Part shown: positions 1 to 8,494 of the stretch, in pieces
How the letters are laid out: every line of letters begins with the position of its first letter
Position numbering within the stretch: position 1 is the stretch's first letter
NCBI GenBank assembly: GCA_020073265.1
Contig: JAIQFN010000028.1
Coordinates: forward strand, 1-64,000
DNA from: Terriglobia bacterium
Lineage (GTDB): Bacteria; Acidobacteriota; Terriglobia; Bryobacterales; Bryobacteraceae
Reading direction: 5' to 3'
Length of the DNA: 64,000 bases
Notes under the pieces: model-generated
What the model saw: the letters and a program-made list of their open reading frames with translations, nothing else
The model's database searches: none
Told to the model about the DNA's origin: nothing
Translations under genes and position numbers: made by a program

Positions 1-146
1 TGGCGGTTCTCCCTCCCGTCGGCACAACCTAACACAATACGCGCCCGAATCGACAATCGCTGTGCTGTTTTCGGTCGCCGCGCCCACTCTTGGAGCTTCG
101 CCCGTTCCTCTTCACTCACCACGATTGGCTTAGTTGGTCGGCCCAT
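1..146 (-). CDS. IS630 family transposase, N-terminal fragment (cut by window edge)
   Basis: Translating leftward from the ATG at 146 gives 48 codons beginning MGRPTKPIVVSEEER and continuing with KTAQRLSIRARIVLGCADG. This is the helix-turn-helix N-terminus typical of IS630-family DDE transposases (arrangement xxRPxxxxxLSxEER...RARIVLxCADG). The reading frame is open to the window edge, so the gene may be intact beyond it. In the family this domain binds the terminal inverted repeat; the DDE catalytic domain would follow outside the window. The call rests on this N-terminal pattern only. Confidence 0.7.
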   Translation of the reverse strand, partial: MGRPTKPIVVSEEERAKLQEWARRPKTAQRLSIRARIVLGCADGRENR

Positions 147-211
147 GCTGGTTGGATTCCCAGCATAGCAAGCGGGTTCCTATCATTATGCGAACTTCTG
201 ACTCAGGACAC
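1..211 (-). mobile_element. IS630-type insertion sequence, 5' end only
   Basis: The window opens inside an insertion sequence. The transposase start lies at 146 on the minus strand, and the non-coding end of the element runs to about 211. There the sequence reads ACTCAGGACA followed by CTAG. IS630 elements insert at TA, often inside CTAG, and duplicate the TA, so the end is placed at the C before TA 212-213. The other end and most of the transposase are outside the window. The exact boundary is inference. Confidence 0.55.
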
Positions 212-342
212 TAGTCCCTTGCATTCGACAGTACTGGAGGGGAAACCGGCGCGATTCTAGGTGACCTCAGTTGTCGCCAGACTATGAAACCCTCACGTTT
301 TGATACCGGCTCCAGCCGATGGTTCATCCAAGGAGGAACACT

Positions 343-543
343 GTGCAGATACGTTTGTTGGCCTGCCTTGCGGGCGGCTTGCTGGGCGTCGTGGTGGCAT
401 CCCCCATCAACGCCAGCCTGGGGCTGAACCCTAGCATCGCCTTGATCGGCTTTGCATCAGTCGGCCTGGGTGTCGGATACGCCGCAAGCATTTTGTTCGA
501 CGTATTCACTTCGAAGCCCGAGGACGAGAGCGTCGAGTCTTAG
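343..543 (+). CDS. small two-TM membrane protein of unknown function
   Basis: A 66-residue protein from a GTG start. The GTG is preferred over the in-frame ATG at 319 because a strong ribosome site AAGGAGG lies at 330-336, six bases before it and downstream of the ATG. The chain has two hydrophobic segments, about residues 4-20 and 29-50, rich in Gly, Ala and Val, and a short acidic tail ending SKPEDESVES. It probably sits in the inner membrane as a hairpin. It converges on the secreted-protein gene that ends at 599. No family is recognised. Confidence 0.6.
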   Translation: MQIRLLACLAGGLLGVVVASPINASLGLNPSIALIGFASVGLGVGYAASILFDVFTSKPEDESVES

Positions 544-598
544 AGTTTCTCGGACTCCCTGGCATTCGCCTGAGTGCGAGCACGGCGCGGATGCTGTG

Positions 599-1603
599 TT
601 ACTTCTTGCCCGCCGCTGCTTCCTGTTTGCGCGCGCCGCCCAGGATGTCGGGCATCGCGTAGTTGCCTTCGTGGCAGGCGTATTCGTACACCGGTCCCGG
701 AGTGGCGACGAACGGATACTCCATGGTCCAGGTTTTGGTGAACGTAGCCGGGTCGTCGATGCTGACCTTGTAAAGGATGGTATTCGGATCGACGCGCTGG
801 AAGCGCTCGACCACGTGCAGGTTTTCCGAAGCGCCGGAGAACAGGGTCTGGTCGGTGAAATTGGTGGTGTCGACCACCAGCGTGTCGCCTTCCCAATGAC
901 CGATGGAGTCGCCCAGCAACTGGCGGACGTTGGCGGGCTTGTGCGTGCCGTTGATGCGGACCACGCGGACGTCGTGCACCATTTCGATCAGAATCATGAG
1001 CGCGTCCTTGGTCTGGACGAACTGGTAGTTGTTGTTGTAGAGCACCGGCATCATGGGCGGGCCGGAAGTGGAGCCGAAGCCGATGATGCAGCGCTCCGAG
1101 AGCGGCCGGTCCTTCACGCTGTCATAGACCATGTAGCTGCGCATGATGGCGGCCATTCGCTTGTTCGATTCCGGCGTGCGTGGCGGCATCTTGCCATCCG
1201 GCGGATCGACGATCAGGGAGGTTCGCTTCACGCCATCGACGCGCGCGAGCTGGCTGCCGCGGTCGATGAACAACACGTTGTAGCCGCCGGTGCCGTTGGA
1301 GCCGGCCGCGGCCAGCAAGGGACTTTCCGATTTGCCGTCGACGTCCTGGAGTTCTTTGGCGGAACTCTTCTCGAATGCGGCGGCCTCGGCGTCGTTCAGG
1401 GTCGGCTTGCTCGCAAACTGCGGGGGGCGCTCCATGGGCGTGATGGTGGCGTTGGTCCACACGCCTTGGAAGTCGGGATGGCCGTCCGGAGTGCGCGGGA
1501 TCGCGGAGGTCTTGGGCTTCGCGCGGCTGGTGGTTTGGGACGGGAGCGGCGCGGCGAGCAGGGCTGCCAAGGCAACGGTGCATGCGAGAAACCGATAGCT
1601 CAT
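599..1603 (-). CDS. secreted protein of the GHPDFQGVW family, function unknown
   Basis: A 334-residue protein with a signal peptide (about residues 1-22, MSYRFLACTVALAALLAAPL, then PSQ). The mature part starts with a basic linker and the motif DGHPDFQGVWTN, the hallmark of a secreted family that is much expanded in Solibacter-like acidobacteria and also seen in proteobacteria. Later motifs include GHWEGDTLVVDTTNF (about residues 240-255), typical of the same family. No catalytic residues are obvious. The short Lys-rich tail (GARKQEAAAGKK) is unusual. Transcribed leftward, downstream of the crotonase gene but 123 bp away, so co-transcription is uncertain. Biochemical role unknown. Confidence 0.75.
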   Translation of the reverse strand: MSYRFLACTVALAALLAAPLPSQTTSRAKPKTSAIPRTPDGHPDFQGVWTNATITPMERPPQFASKPTLNDAEAAAFEKSSAKELQDVDGKSESPLLAAAGSNGTGGYNVLFIDRGSQLARVDGVKRTSLIVDPPDGKMPPRTPESNKRMAAIMRSYMVYDSVKDRPLSERCIIGFGSTSGPPMMPVLYNNNYQFVQTKDALMILIEMVHDVRVVRINGTHKPANVRQLLGDSIGHWEGDTLVVDTTNFTDQTLFSGASENLHVVERFQRVDPNTILYKVSIDDPATFTKTWTMEYPFVATPGPVYEYACHEGNYAMPDILGGARKQEAAAGKK

Positions 1604-1670
1604 TGGAACTCCTTTGTCCTTCTTCTTACGATACTGCCGGTGGGGGGATTGTGCAACGAAAAGGCGTTCG

Positions 1671-1691
1671 CACGAGTGCGTGCGCCACGGG
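1671..1691 (+). repeat. dispersed intergenic repeat, copy 1 (AGTGCGTGCGCCACGGG core)
   Basis: The core AGTGCGTGCGCCACGGG occurs here and again at 41062-41078. The flanking GCGTTCGCA is also shared. The arms CACG...CGTG give it weak palindromic character. It lies between the crotonase and the secreted-protein gene. It looks like a short dispersed non-coding repeat of the host genome. Confidence 0.5.
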
Positions 1692-1726
1692 TTGTGGCCG
1701 GGCGCCTCGAATCGGCACCAACAAGG

Positions 1727-2503
1727 CTACTGACTTGAAGCTGGCGGAGTAGAGTCCTTCCGCGCGGCCAGCAGGCGGGCGAACATCAGGTACTCGCGAT
1801 CGCTGTGCGTCGGCTCGTCGGGGACCATCAGGTTCGCCAGCGCTCGGGTGGTGGATTTCGTGAGTGCGAGCGACAGCGGGTCCTTGGAGAGCAGCTTCGC
1901 GGCCAGGGCGCGCGCGGCTTTTTCCAGCGCGTCGTCAGCGGTTACCTGGTTGAGAAACCCCCAGCGCAGGGCGTCGTGAACCGAGAAGCGCTCGCCGGTC
2001 ATCACCAGTTCCTTGGTGCGCGCGGGGCCGAGTTCACGCATCAGCCGCGGCAGTGCGTTCCAGGTGAGCGGGATGTCGAGATCGATCTCGGGGATGGAGA
2101 ACCAGACGCTCTCGGCGGCCAGTCGGAGGTCCATCGCGGACAGGAACACGATGGCGCCACCGATGGCCAGGCCGTTGACGGCGCCGATGGTCACCTGGTC
2201 TAGCGCTTCGATGGCGGCGGAGGTCTGGTTGCCGGTCCCGGCCAAGCGGCGCAGTTCGAGAGGGTTGGAATCCGCCGTTTTGAGCGAGGCGATGTCCTTC
2301 AGGTCGGCGCCGGCGGAGAAGGCGCGGCCTGCTCCGGTGAAGATGACGACGCGCGTCCGGCTGTCGTTGCGAAGTTGAGCGCAGACCTCCTGAAGCTCGG
2401 CGTGCATGCGCGAGTTGATGGCGTTCAGTTTGTCCGGGCGGTTGAGGGTGATGGTGGCGAGACCGGGCAATTCGGCGTCGGTCTCAAACTTCAGTGTGTC
2501 CAT
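1727..2503 (-). CDS. enoyl-CoA hydratase/isomerase family protein (crotonase fold)
   Basis: 258 residues, normal crotonase length. The N-terminal half has ITLNRPDKLNAI and the oxyanion-hole segment FSAGADLKD (about residues 63-71). A second oxyanion segment, GLAIGGAI, follows at about 110. The usual GGG.EL stretch is altered (IGGAIVFLSAMDLRLA), and the residue normally supplying one catalytic Glu is not conserved, while the PEIDLD glutamate near residue 142 is kept. It may therefore be an isomerase, a hydrolase or a narrow-specificity hydratase rather than a classical FadB-type hydratase. It acts on acyl-CoA thioesters in the cytoplasm. Only 13 bp separate it from the upstream cytochrome c gene, so the two may be co-transcribed. 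Confidence 0.85.
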   Translation of the reverse strand: MDTLKFETDAELPGLATITLNRPDKLNAINSRMHAELQEVCAQLRNDSRTRVVIFTGAGRAFSAGADLKDIASLKTADSNPLELRRLAGTGNQTSAAIEALDQVTIGAVNGLAIGGAIVFLSAMDLRLAAESVWFSIPEIDLDIPLTWNALPRLMRELGPARTKELVMTGERFSVHDALRWGFLNQVTADDALEKAARALAAKLLSKDPLSLALTKSTTRALANLMVPDEPTHSDREYLMFARLLAARKDSTPPASSQ

Positions 2504-2516
2504 CGTGCCCCGGCCA

Positions 2517-2945
2517 TTACGGCGTGAGCGATTTCAGGTAAGCCAGCACCGATTCGGCATCGACGCGCGTCATGCCGAAGTTTGGCATGGGCGGCCGAGG
2601 CGGCTCACCGGTGCGCGATATCCCGGTGGTGAGCAGGCGGACGAACTCGGAATCGCTGCCCGGCGGCCGGCGGGCGATGCGAGGCGTCACCAGGGCCCAA
2701 TTGGTCACCGGATAGGTTGGCTGGATCTGAAGGGGTCCACCCATGAGCCAGTTTCTGCGATCGTGCTCGTCCTCGCCGGCGGTGTTGCCCGGCGTGTGGC
2801 AGCGGCCGCATTTCGCCACATGTTCCACGATGTACTTGCCGCGGTCGACGGAAGCTTTGGCGTTGTCCTGAGCGCTGGCCGGATGCGTCTGGGCCAAGGC
2901 GAAAAGAGCGAAAAGAGCGATCGAGGTTCGAGCAAGAGTCTTCAT
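2517..2945 (-). CDS. secreted class I c-type cytochrome
   Basis: 142 residues with a signal peptide of about 26 residues ending ASAQ. One haem-binding motif CGRCH lies near residue 47, directly after a short helix GKYIVEHVAKC. A candidate axial Met is in the segment PMPNFGMTRVDAESVLAYL near the C-terminus, the usual place in small class I cytochromes. It probably carries electrons in the periplasm. The crotonase gene follows 13 bp downstream; a functional link between them is not obvious. The partner dehydrogenase or oxidase is not in the window. Confidence 0.85.
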   Translation of the reverse strand: MKTLARTSIALFALFALAQTHPASAQDNAKASVDRGKYIVEHVAKCGRCHTPGNTAGEDEHDRRNWLMGGPLQIQPTYPVTNWALVTPRIARRPPGSDSEFVRLLTTGISRTGEPPRPPMPNFGMTRVDAESVLAYLKSLTP

Positions 2946-3009
2946 AGCGAGGTTTCTACCAAGTAGAGAATTTTAGCAAGGAACAAGAGCTGGGGTTGGT
3001 GGCGTTGCG

Positions 3010-5301
3010 TCACCGCGGCGGGGCGGCAACTTCGTACACCTGAACCTCCCTGCGCGCGGCGGGACCGAATCCGGCCGACGCGCTGCTTGACGAAAATACC
3101 GGCCGGAATCGCTGCAACGCTTCCATGGGCACGCAACTGATCAAGGGATCATCGCCTACCAACACGCATCCGTCGTCCCGGCAAGCGGTCTCAGCCGTGA
3201 GCGCCTCCTGTGCCGACTGGAATCGCCTGGTTCCGACCACGTCCGGATCGCTTCGCCCGTCCGACGCCTTGCGGAGCCAGAGAATCACCGCGCCGCCTCG
3301 CCCAGCCACCGACTGGCCGCCGAACGCAAATAGCCGGACCACCATACTGCGATAGTACGCCGGCCGGTAGAACGCGGCGGCTCTGCGTTGGCCCTTGGCA
3401 TCGGTTTGGTACGCCACCAGGATGTATTCGTCGCGGCGGTGGCGCCGGGAGTATTCGAAGAATGAAGGATACTCTCCGACGAGCAGCTCTTTCGAAGACG
3501 GCCACAACGGGAGGCTTTCATTCACCACTACGTAGCGCGTGCGCCAGGTGCGCAACAAGGGGATCGCCTCGGCCTCCGATTGCGCCAGGAAAAAATCGGC
3601 AGCGACGGACGCGTTGGCTTGAGTCGGGTTCGTCACTGGGATTCGTCTTCCCACGTTCACAAGCCAATAACCGAAGTCCCACCACGCCATCACGCTGTAG
3701 GCAGACGGAGGATACTGATAAGCCGGCCCGTAGTCCGGCCGGCGGTAGCGATGGTAGTAGAAATCGGGATCTCCGAAGGGTTCGGGAGTGGATGTGCGCA
3801 TCCAATCCAAGGTTTCCTTCCAGTCCGCGGAGATTCCGTTCGGCTCGTCGGCGTTCGCCGCGGCATACAGGTTGGGGCCGAATACCAGCAATACCAAGGA
3901 CGCGCCGGTCACCCAGGCAGTCTTGCGTCCGGAGGCGAACAGGCTGGCCGCTGCGTAGCCGGATAACAGGGCCACGGCGGTCGCAAAGTAGTACGTCATC
4001 CGGAGCTGGCCCAGCGCCATAACACCGGTGATGAGCCCCCAGAAAAAGATCAGCGAACGGCCGGCTTTGGCGTGCTTGAAGGTGGACTCACCCAGCCAGA
4101 GCAACCCCAACAGCGCGAAGAAGAAGGCGCCATAGAACTGGAGCACAACCGGCATGAACGTGAAGTGACCTTGCTCATACAGCAGGGATTGCAGCTCGTT
4201 GATCCCGCCCGACGTCCCAAACAACGCGGGCGCGATTCGCGCGGCGAAGCTCTTCGCCAGATGACGCCAGCTTGAAATGAACAATAGCGCGGGAATCAGA
4301 GATAACAATCCCGCGGCCGCCAGTCCGCCGAGCAACCACCGGCGCGGGCGTTCAAACCGGCTGCACCAGCTCGTCCACAATTCCAAAGCGGCGATCGCGA
4401 GACCACCCAGCCCGAGCGCGGCGATCGAGTAATTCATCCACAGCAGGTTATGGAATGCCAGGCAAAAGCCGAGGGCAACCAGGAAGACGAGGTACAGCGG
4501 CTGAAACGATGGAGCGGGGTCGTCCCGAGGCCACCACGAACGGAGCCGGTCGTAAACGGCCCAGATCAAGACGAAACCCACCAGGAATACGGCGCCGTGA
4601 AAGGTGAGCAGGTAGGCGGCCAGCGTCAGTCCCGCAACCAATGCCCGCCCGAGCGAACGCGGCCGCTCGAAGGCACGCAACAGCAGCCAAAGGAACAGCG
4701 TCGCAAGCAGGCTCTCCATGATGTGATGGTCCGTGAATCCCAAGCTCGAAACGCGCAGGAAATGCCCTGGCAACGTCGCGATTACGGCGGCTGCCAGCAG
4801 CGCCGGGCGCGGACCAAACACGAGCTTTCCCAAAACGAATACGGCCACGACGGTGAACACGGCCAAGACCGCGGGATACCAGGCTGCGATCACGTGCAGG
4901 AGCGACTCCGATGGTGCCCCCCCGCCCGCCAACCAGGCGATCAAGCCGAGCAGCCAATCATAAAAGGGCGCGGTGGCGGTGTCTTGCACGCGTCCAAAAG
5001 CGACGTAGGGATCCACCATGATGCGCCACGGGAAATGCCGCACCAGGTTCTCGGCGACGCGGATGTGGTACCACGCATCGCCTTCCTGGAAATTTACGAA
5101 GCCCGTCTGGAACACCAGATCGAAGCGCGGAACGACACGGATCCACAGCGCCAGCCCACAGAGCGCGGCCACGGCGATCCACTGCCACCGCTCCAGGAAC
5201 GCTGCCAGCGCTCCAGGACGGTCTTGCTCGGGCAGCGGCTCGGGCTGCATCTGGATCGTGCTCATTTCGGTTTTCCGGCGCGCATTTCGGGAATCGATCA
5301 T
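3010..5301 (-). CDS. STT3/AglB-like oligosaccharyltransferase
   Basis: 763 residues, or 751 from the second ATG at 5265. A hydrophobic N-terminal two thirds with about 12-13 membrane segments is followed by a soluble C-terminal domain. The first luminal loop has EGDAWYHIRVAENL (D75), matching the first acidic motif of STT3 proteins. A later loop has FTDHHIMES (190-197), like the DHH acidic motif of archaeal AglB. The soluble domain has VMAWWDFGYWL, the signature WWDYG motif (W540-G544, Tyr replaced by Phe), followed by RIPVTNPTQANASVAADFF as in AglB. The family transfers lipid-linked glycans to Asn in N-X-S/T sequons on the periplasmic face. It diverges from a PglK-like flippase gene 39 bp away, and ALG-like glycosyltransferases follow, which strengthens the call. 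Substrate and sequon are unknown. Confidence 0.85.
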   Translation of the reverse strand: MIDSRNARRKTEMSTIQMQPEPLPEQDRPGALAAFLERWQWIAVAALCGLALWIRVVPRFDLVFQTGFVNFQEGDAWYHIRVAENLVRHFPWRIMVDPYVAFGRVQDTATAPFYDWLLGLIAWLAGGGAPSESLLHVIAAWYPAVLAVFTVVAVFVLGKLVFGPRPALLAAAVIATLPGHFLRVSSLGFTDHHIMESLLATLFLWLLLRAFERPRSLGRALVAGLTLAAYLLTFHGAVFLVGFVLIWAVYDRLRSWWPRDDPAPSFQPLYLVFLVALGFCLAFHNLLWMNYSIAALGLGGLAIAALELWTSWCSRFERPRRWLLGGLAAAGLLSLIPALLFISSWRHLAKSFAARIAPALFGTSGGINELQSLLYEQGHFTFMPVVLQFYGAFFFALLGLLWLGESTFKHAKAGRSLIFFWGLITGVMALGQLRMTYYFATAVALLSGYAAASLFASGRKTAWVTGASLVLLVFGPNLYAAANADEPNGISADWKETLDWMRTSTPEPFGDPDFYYHRYRRPDYGPAYQYPPSAYSVMAWWDFGYWLVNVGRRIPVTNPTQANASVAADFFLAQSEAEAIPLLRTWRTRYVVVNESLPLWPSSKELLVGEYPSFFEYSRRHRRDEYILVAYQTDAKGQRRAAAFYRPAYYRSMVVRLFAFGGQSVAGRGGAVILWLRKASDGRSDPDVVGTRRFQSAQEALTAETACRDDGCVLVGDDPLISCVPMEALQRFRPVFSSSSASAGFGPAARREVQVYEVAAPPR

Positions 5302-5340
5302 TATTGTATACGGCGGGGCCAGCTAAAATCAGGATTTGCC

Positions 5341-7188
5341 ATGCGCGAAATCGTAACCACCGTCCGGCAAGCCATGTCTCTGCTGAGCAGGGACCTGCGC
5401 CGGCGATGGTGGCTGCAAGCGCCCTGGGCTCTGTTTTCAGCCTTGCTGGAGATGATTGCGACGGCCGCGATGCTGCTCCTGATCCGTCTGATCACCGATC
5501 CCGCCGGGGTCGAGCGCATGGCTTCCATGGAAATACTCCGCCGATGGCTCGGCTTCCCACCGGGGCCGGGCTTCAACGCGGCATTCGGCGTTCTGGTAGG
5601 CGTGCTTTTCCTGGTGAAAAACAGTTTGCGAGTGGCGGAGAACTACGCCCAGGAGCGATGTGCCGCGGCGACGGCGGTGTGGATCTCTTCCGGACTGCTG
5701 GAGCGATATTTGCGGGCGCCGTACAGCCTGCATCTGCGGCGCAATTCGTCCGAGATGCTCAGCAACGTCAGCGGTGCCGCCGACCAGGTGAGCTGGGTCG
5801 TCCTGGAGTCCGCCACGGCATTGATTTCCGAGTCGCTGGTCGCTCTGGGAATTTTGACGGTGCTGGTGGATCAACTTCCGCCGCTGGCGCGCGGCGCGGC
5901 GGCGCTGACTGCCGGAGTCACCATCCTGTTGCTTTGGATCACCCAGCATCGGCATATACGTTGGGGTCGATTGCTGCACAGCGCGGCGATTCAAAGATTG
6001 CAGAACCTGCGGCAAAGCCTGGCGGCGGCGAAGGAAGCCAAGATCCTGGGGCGCGAGCGATACTTTGTGACGAGGTTCGCCCGGATTCGCGCGGCGCTCG
6101 GCGACATCGAAGTGGTGCAACACACTACCGAAATCATTCCGCGCCTGGTGGTGGAGACCACCTTCGTGGTGGCGCTGGCGGCGTTGATCGTGATCGCCTG
6201 GTTGAGATCCAACGCCGGGGGCGACCTGATGCTCACGCTCGGCATTTTCGCTTACGGCGGTCTCCGATTGCTGCCCTCGCTGCATCTGGTGGTCTATCGA
6301 TTCAACCGGGTCGGCTCCGGAGCAGCCGCCGTCAAAATCGTCTCCCGGGACTGGCAGGAACTTGCGCCCTTCGTCTCCGCCAGCGAGGAAGCCATCGCCC
6401 CGATGAAGGTGACCGCCACGATCAGCCTGGAGGCGGTCTCGTTCTCTTACGAAGAATCACACAGCGGCCCGGACGAAGCCGCTTTGAGCGACGTCGACCT
6501 GGCCATTCGCGTCGGTGAGTCCATCGGCATCGTCGGCCCTACCGGTTCCGGCAAGACCACTTTGGTCGACCTGATACTAGGAATTCTAGAGCCTACCTCG
6601 GGGGCGGTTCGCGTGGATGGCCGGGACATCCGCCTGTCACTGAGGTCCTGGCATCAGCAGATCGGTTACGTTCCTCAAGCCGTGTACCTGATCGACGACA
6701 CCATCCGCCGCAATATCGCTTTGGGCCTGGAGGACGCCGAGATCGACGAAGAACGCGTGCTCGAGTCCGCGCGCGCCGCCCAGCTCGACGGCTTCCTGCG
6801 CGAGTTAGCAGACGGGCTGAATACGGTGGTGGGGGAACGCGGGGTGAAGCTTTCGGGAGGAGAGCGGCAGCGCATCGCGGTGGCGCGGGCTCTCTACCGG
6901 AGACCGTCTGTTCTGGTCTTCGACGAAGCCACTTCGGCGCTGGATAACGTAACCGAGCAGGCGCTCACCGCCACCATCCAGGCTCTGCCAGGCAAGACCA
7001 CCAAAATCTTCATCGCGCACCGGCTGAGCACGGTGCAGTCCTGCGACCGGCTGGTATTTCTGCGCAAGGGCCGAATTTCCGGCGTGGGAACCTACGCGGA
7101 GTTGCAGAGGAATCCGGAGTTTCTTGCGCTGAGCCTGGCGGGCGATGTCGAAAGCCGCAGCCTCCCGGCGCTTCAGGAACCACTGTGA
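5341..7188 (+). CDS. PglK/MsbA-type ABC transporter (probable lipid-linked glycan flippase)
   Basis: A 615-residue half-transporter, with six membrane segments in about residues 15-330 fused to an ATPase domain. Walker A is GPTGSGKTT (399-407), the signature is LSGGERQRIAVARAL (from 504), and Walker B is VLVFDEATSAL (D528, E529), followed by the H-loop FIAHRLSTV. The length and fold are those of MsbA and of PglK, which flips undecaprenyl-PP-oligosaccharide in Campylobacter. The ATG at 5341 is chosen because the open frame upstream is antisense to the STT3 gene; AGGA lies just before it. Starting back to back with an oligosaccharyltransferase and lying beside three glycosyltransferases, it most likely flips the lipid-linked glycan used by STT3. 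A general lipid or drug exporter cannot be excluded from sequence. Confidence 0.85.
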   Translation: MREIVTTVRQAMSLLSRDLRRRWWLQAPWALFSALLEMIATAAMLLLIRLITDPAGVERMASMEILRRWLGFPPGPGFNAAFGVLVGVLFLVKNSLRVAENYAQERCAAATAVWISSGLLERYLRAPYSLHLRRNSSEMLSNVSGAADQVSWVVLESATALISESLVALGILTVLVDQLPPLARGAAALTAGVTILLLWITQHRHIRWGRLLHSAAIQRLQNLRQSLAAAKEAKILGRERYFVTRFARIRAALGDIEVVQHTTEIIPRLVVETTFVVALAALIVIAWLRSNAGGDLMLTLGIFAYGGLRLLPSLHLVVYRFNRVGSGAAAVKIVSRDWQELAPFVSASEEAIAPMKVTATISLEAVSFSYEESHSGPDEAALSDVDLAIRVGESIGIVGPTGSGKTTLVDLILGILEPTSGAVRVDGRDIRLSLRSWHQQIGYVPQAVYLIDDTIRRNIALGLEDAEIDEERVLESARAAQLDGFLRELADGLNTVVGERGVKLSGGERQRIAVARALYRRPSVLVFDEATSALDNVTEQALTATIQALPGKTTKIFIAHRLSTVQSCDRLVFLRKGRISGVGTYAELQRNPEFLALSLAGDVESRSLPALQEPL

Positions 7189-7201
7189 GCGATGGTTCGC
7201 G

Positions 7202-8467
7202 TCAGGCGGAGCGGAGAACACGGTGAAACACCGGCGCTGCTTCGCGTTGCCAGACCTGTTGCCAGGTTTCCGTGCAGGCGGCCTGGATGTTGCACTGCAT
7301 TTGCGCCAGGAGTTGCAAGTCGTCCGGGAAACCCGCCAACAGCTGGTCGATGCGGCAGGCTAGTTCCTGGCTGGTTCGAAACGTTAGCGCCGTCACGCCC
7401 GGCTGGATTTGTTCGGTCAGGCACTCGCCATAGTCCAAAACGCAGGCCGGCGTCCGGGCGCCAAACAGATCCATCAACTTCATGGGCAGGTCCACGCCTG
7501 ACGTCGAGCGGTGCAGGCAGAATCCAAAGTGCGCCGCGCAGAGTAGCTCGCGATAATCGGCCGGATCGAGGAAAGCGGTCCGCAGCGTCAGGCGCCGCCA
7601 GCAGAGGCCGGAGATCCGCTGTTCGAACGCCTCCCGCAACGGACCGCGGCCGGTAATCACGACGCACAATCGCGGTAGCGGCGATGGCGCGCCCTGCGAG
7701 TCCCAGCGCTGCAATCCCTCCAGCAACAGATCCATGTCTTCGTCGGCCGACCAACTGGTGGGACAGACCGCCAACGCAGCGTCTTGGGGAAGAACAAAAC
7801 CTGCGCGGCTGAGGACCCGGTGAGCCGCCGCGCTGCGCGCAGTCATGGGCAGGAGCGGCAACAGTTCCCGGGGTCTGTCAGGCAGCACGACAGCCGCGGG
7901 CAGTCCGAACTCGCGAGTCAGAACATCGCGCATGGCGGCGGAAACGCACAGATGGGCGTCCGCCTGGCTCCCCAACCAGCGCTCACATGCTTTGGCCAGC
8001 CGCACCATGAAATGTGCCGGACCCAGACGCAGCGCCAGCATCGCATATCCGAAGTTATGCCAGTCCACGATGAACAAGGATCGGCGGGCACGCGCCGCCA
8101 GCCAGCCGGCCAGCAGAGTAGGAAAGCTGGGCGGATTCTGCACCAGCACAACATCGGCGCGCGGCGTTCGCGCCAACAGCAGCCAGAACGATTCCAAGCC
8201 GAGGAAGGCCGCGCGCCACGCGCTGAAGAGGAGAAACAGAATCCGCGACCGCCCCTCGCGCGCGCGATCTAGCGAGCGGACCCGGTGCAGACGGATCCGT
8301 GGATGCTCCGCAACCGCGCGATCCACGGGTGTCTCGTGATAGCCAGCCAGCGAGACCGCGGCTCCGTCCTCGGCCAGCGCCCAGGCCTGGTTCAACATCC
8401 GCGGACTCCGGCCCAAATCCCCCAGCACCAGAATTGTCACTCGATAGTGGGGTTGTCGAGCGGCCAT
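7202..8467 (-). CDS. ALG1-like (GT33) mannosyltransferase homologue
   Basis: 421 residues from the ATG at 8467. A longer frame to 8587 exists but would overlap the start of the divergent MurG-like gene. The protein follows eukaryotic ALG1 almost motif by motif: VLGDLGRSPRM near the N-terminus, QNPPSFPTLL, then FIVDWHNFGYAML (about 132-144), LCVSAAM, CPTSWSADEDMDLLLEGL, CVVITGRGPLREAF, and CLHRSTSGVDLPMKLMDLFG (about 317-336). ALG1 adds the first mannose to GlcNAc2-PP-dolichol on the cytoplasmic face. Here the lipid would be undecaprenyl or another polyprenyl. The N-terminal membrane anchor of eukaryotic ALG1 is lacking. Converges with the ABC gene, 13 bp apart, and diverges from the MurG-like gene. 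The donor sugar is inferred, not shown. Confidence 0.8.
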   Translation of the reverse strand: MAARQPHYRVTILVLGDLGRSPRMLNQAWALAEDGAAVSLAGYHETPVDRAVAEHPRIRLHRVRSLDRAREGRSRILFLLFSAWRAAFLGLESFWLLLARTPRADVVLVQNPPSFPTLLAGWLAARARRSLFIVDWHNFGYAMLALRLGPAHFMVRLAKACERWLGSQADAHLCVSAAMRDVLTREFGLPAAVVLPDRPRELLPLLPMTARSAAAHRVLSRAGFVLPQDAALAVCPTSWSADEDMDLLLEGLQRWDSQGAPSPLPRLCVVITGRGPLREAFEQRISGLCWRRLTLRTAFLDPADYRELLCAAHFGFCLHRSTSGVDLPMKLMDLFGARTPACVLDYGECLTEQIQPGVTALTFRTSQELACRIDQLLAGFPDDLQLLAQMQCNIQAACTETWQQVWQREAAPVFHRVLRSA

Positions 8468-8494
8468 GTGCGGGAAAGCATTATCATATCCGGG

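Noticed and set aside
452-1738. A 428-codon open frame on the plus strand antisense to the secreted-protein gene
   Set aside because: Codon pattern and composition are those of a shadow; the opposite strand has a clear signal peptide and family motifs.
4450-5340. An upstream extension of the ABC transporter frame
   Set aside because: It lies wholly antisense to the STT3 gene, has no membrane or family features, and the ATG at 5341 starts a normal transporter N-terminus.
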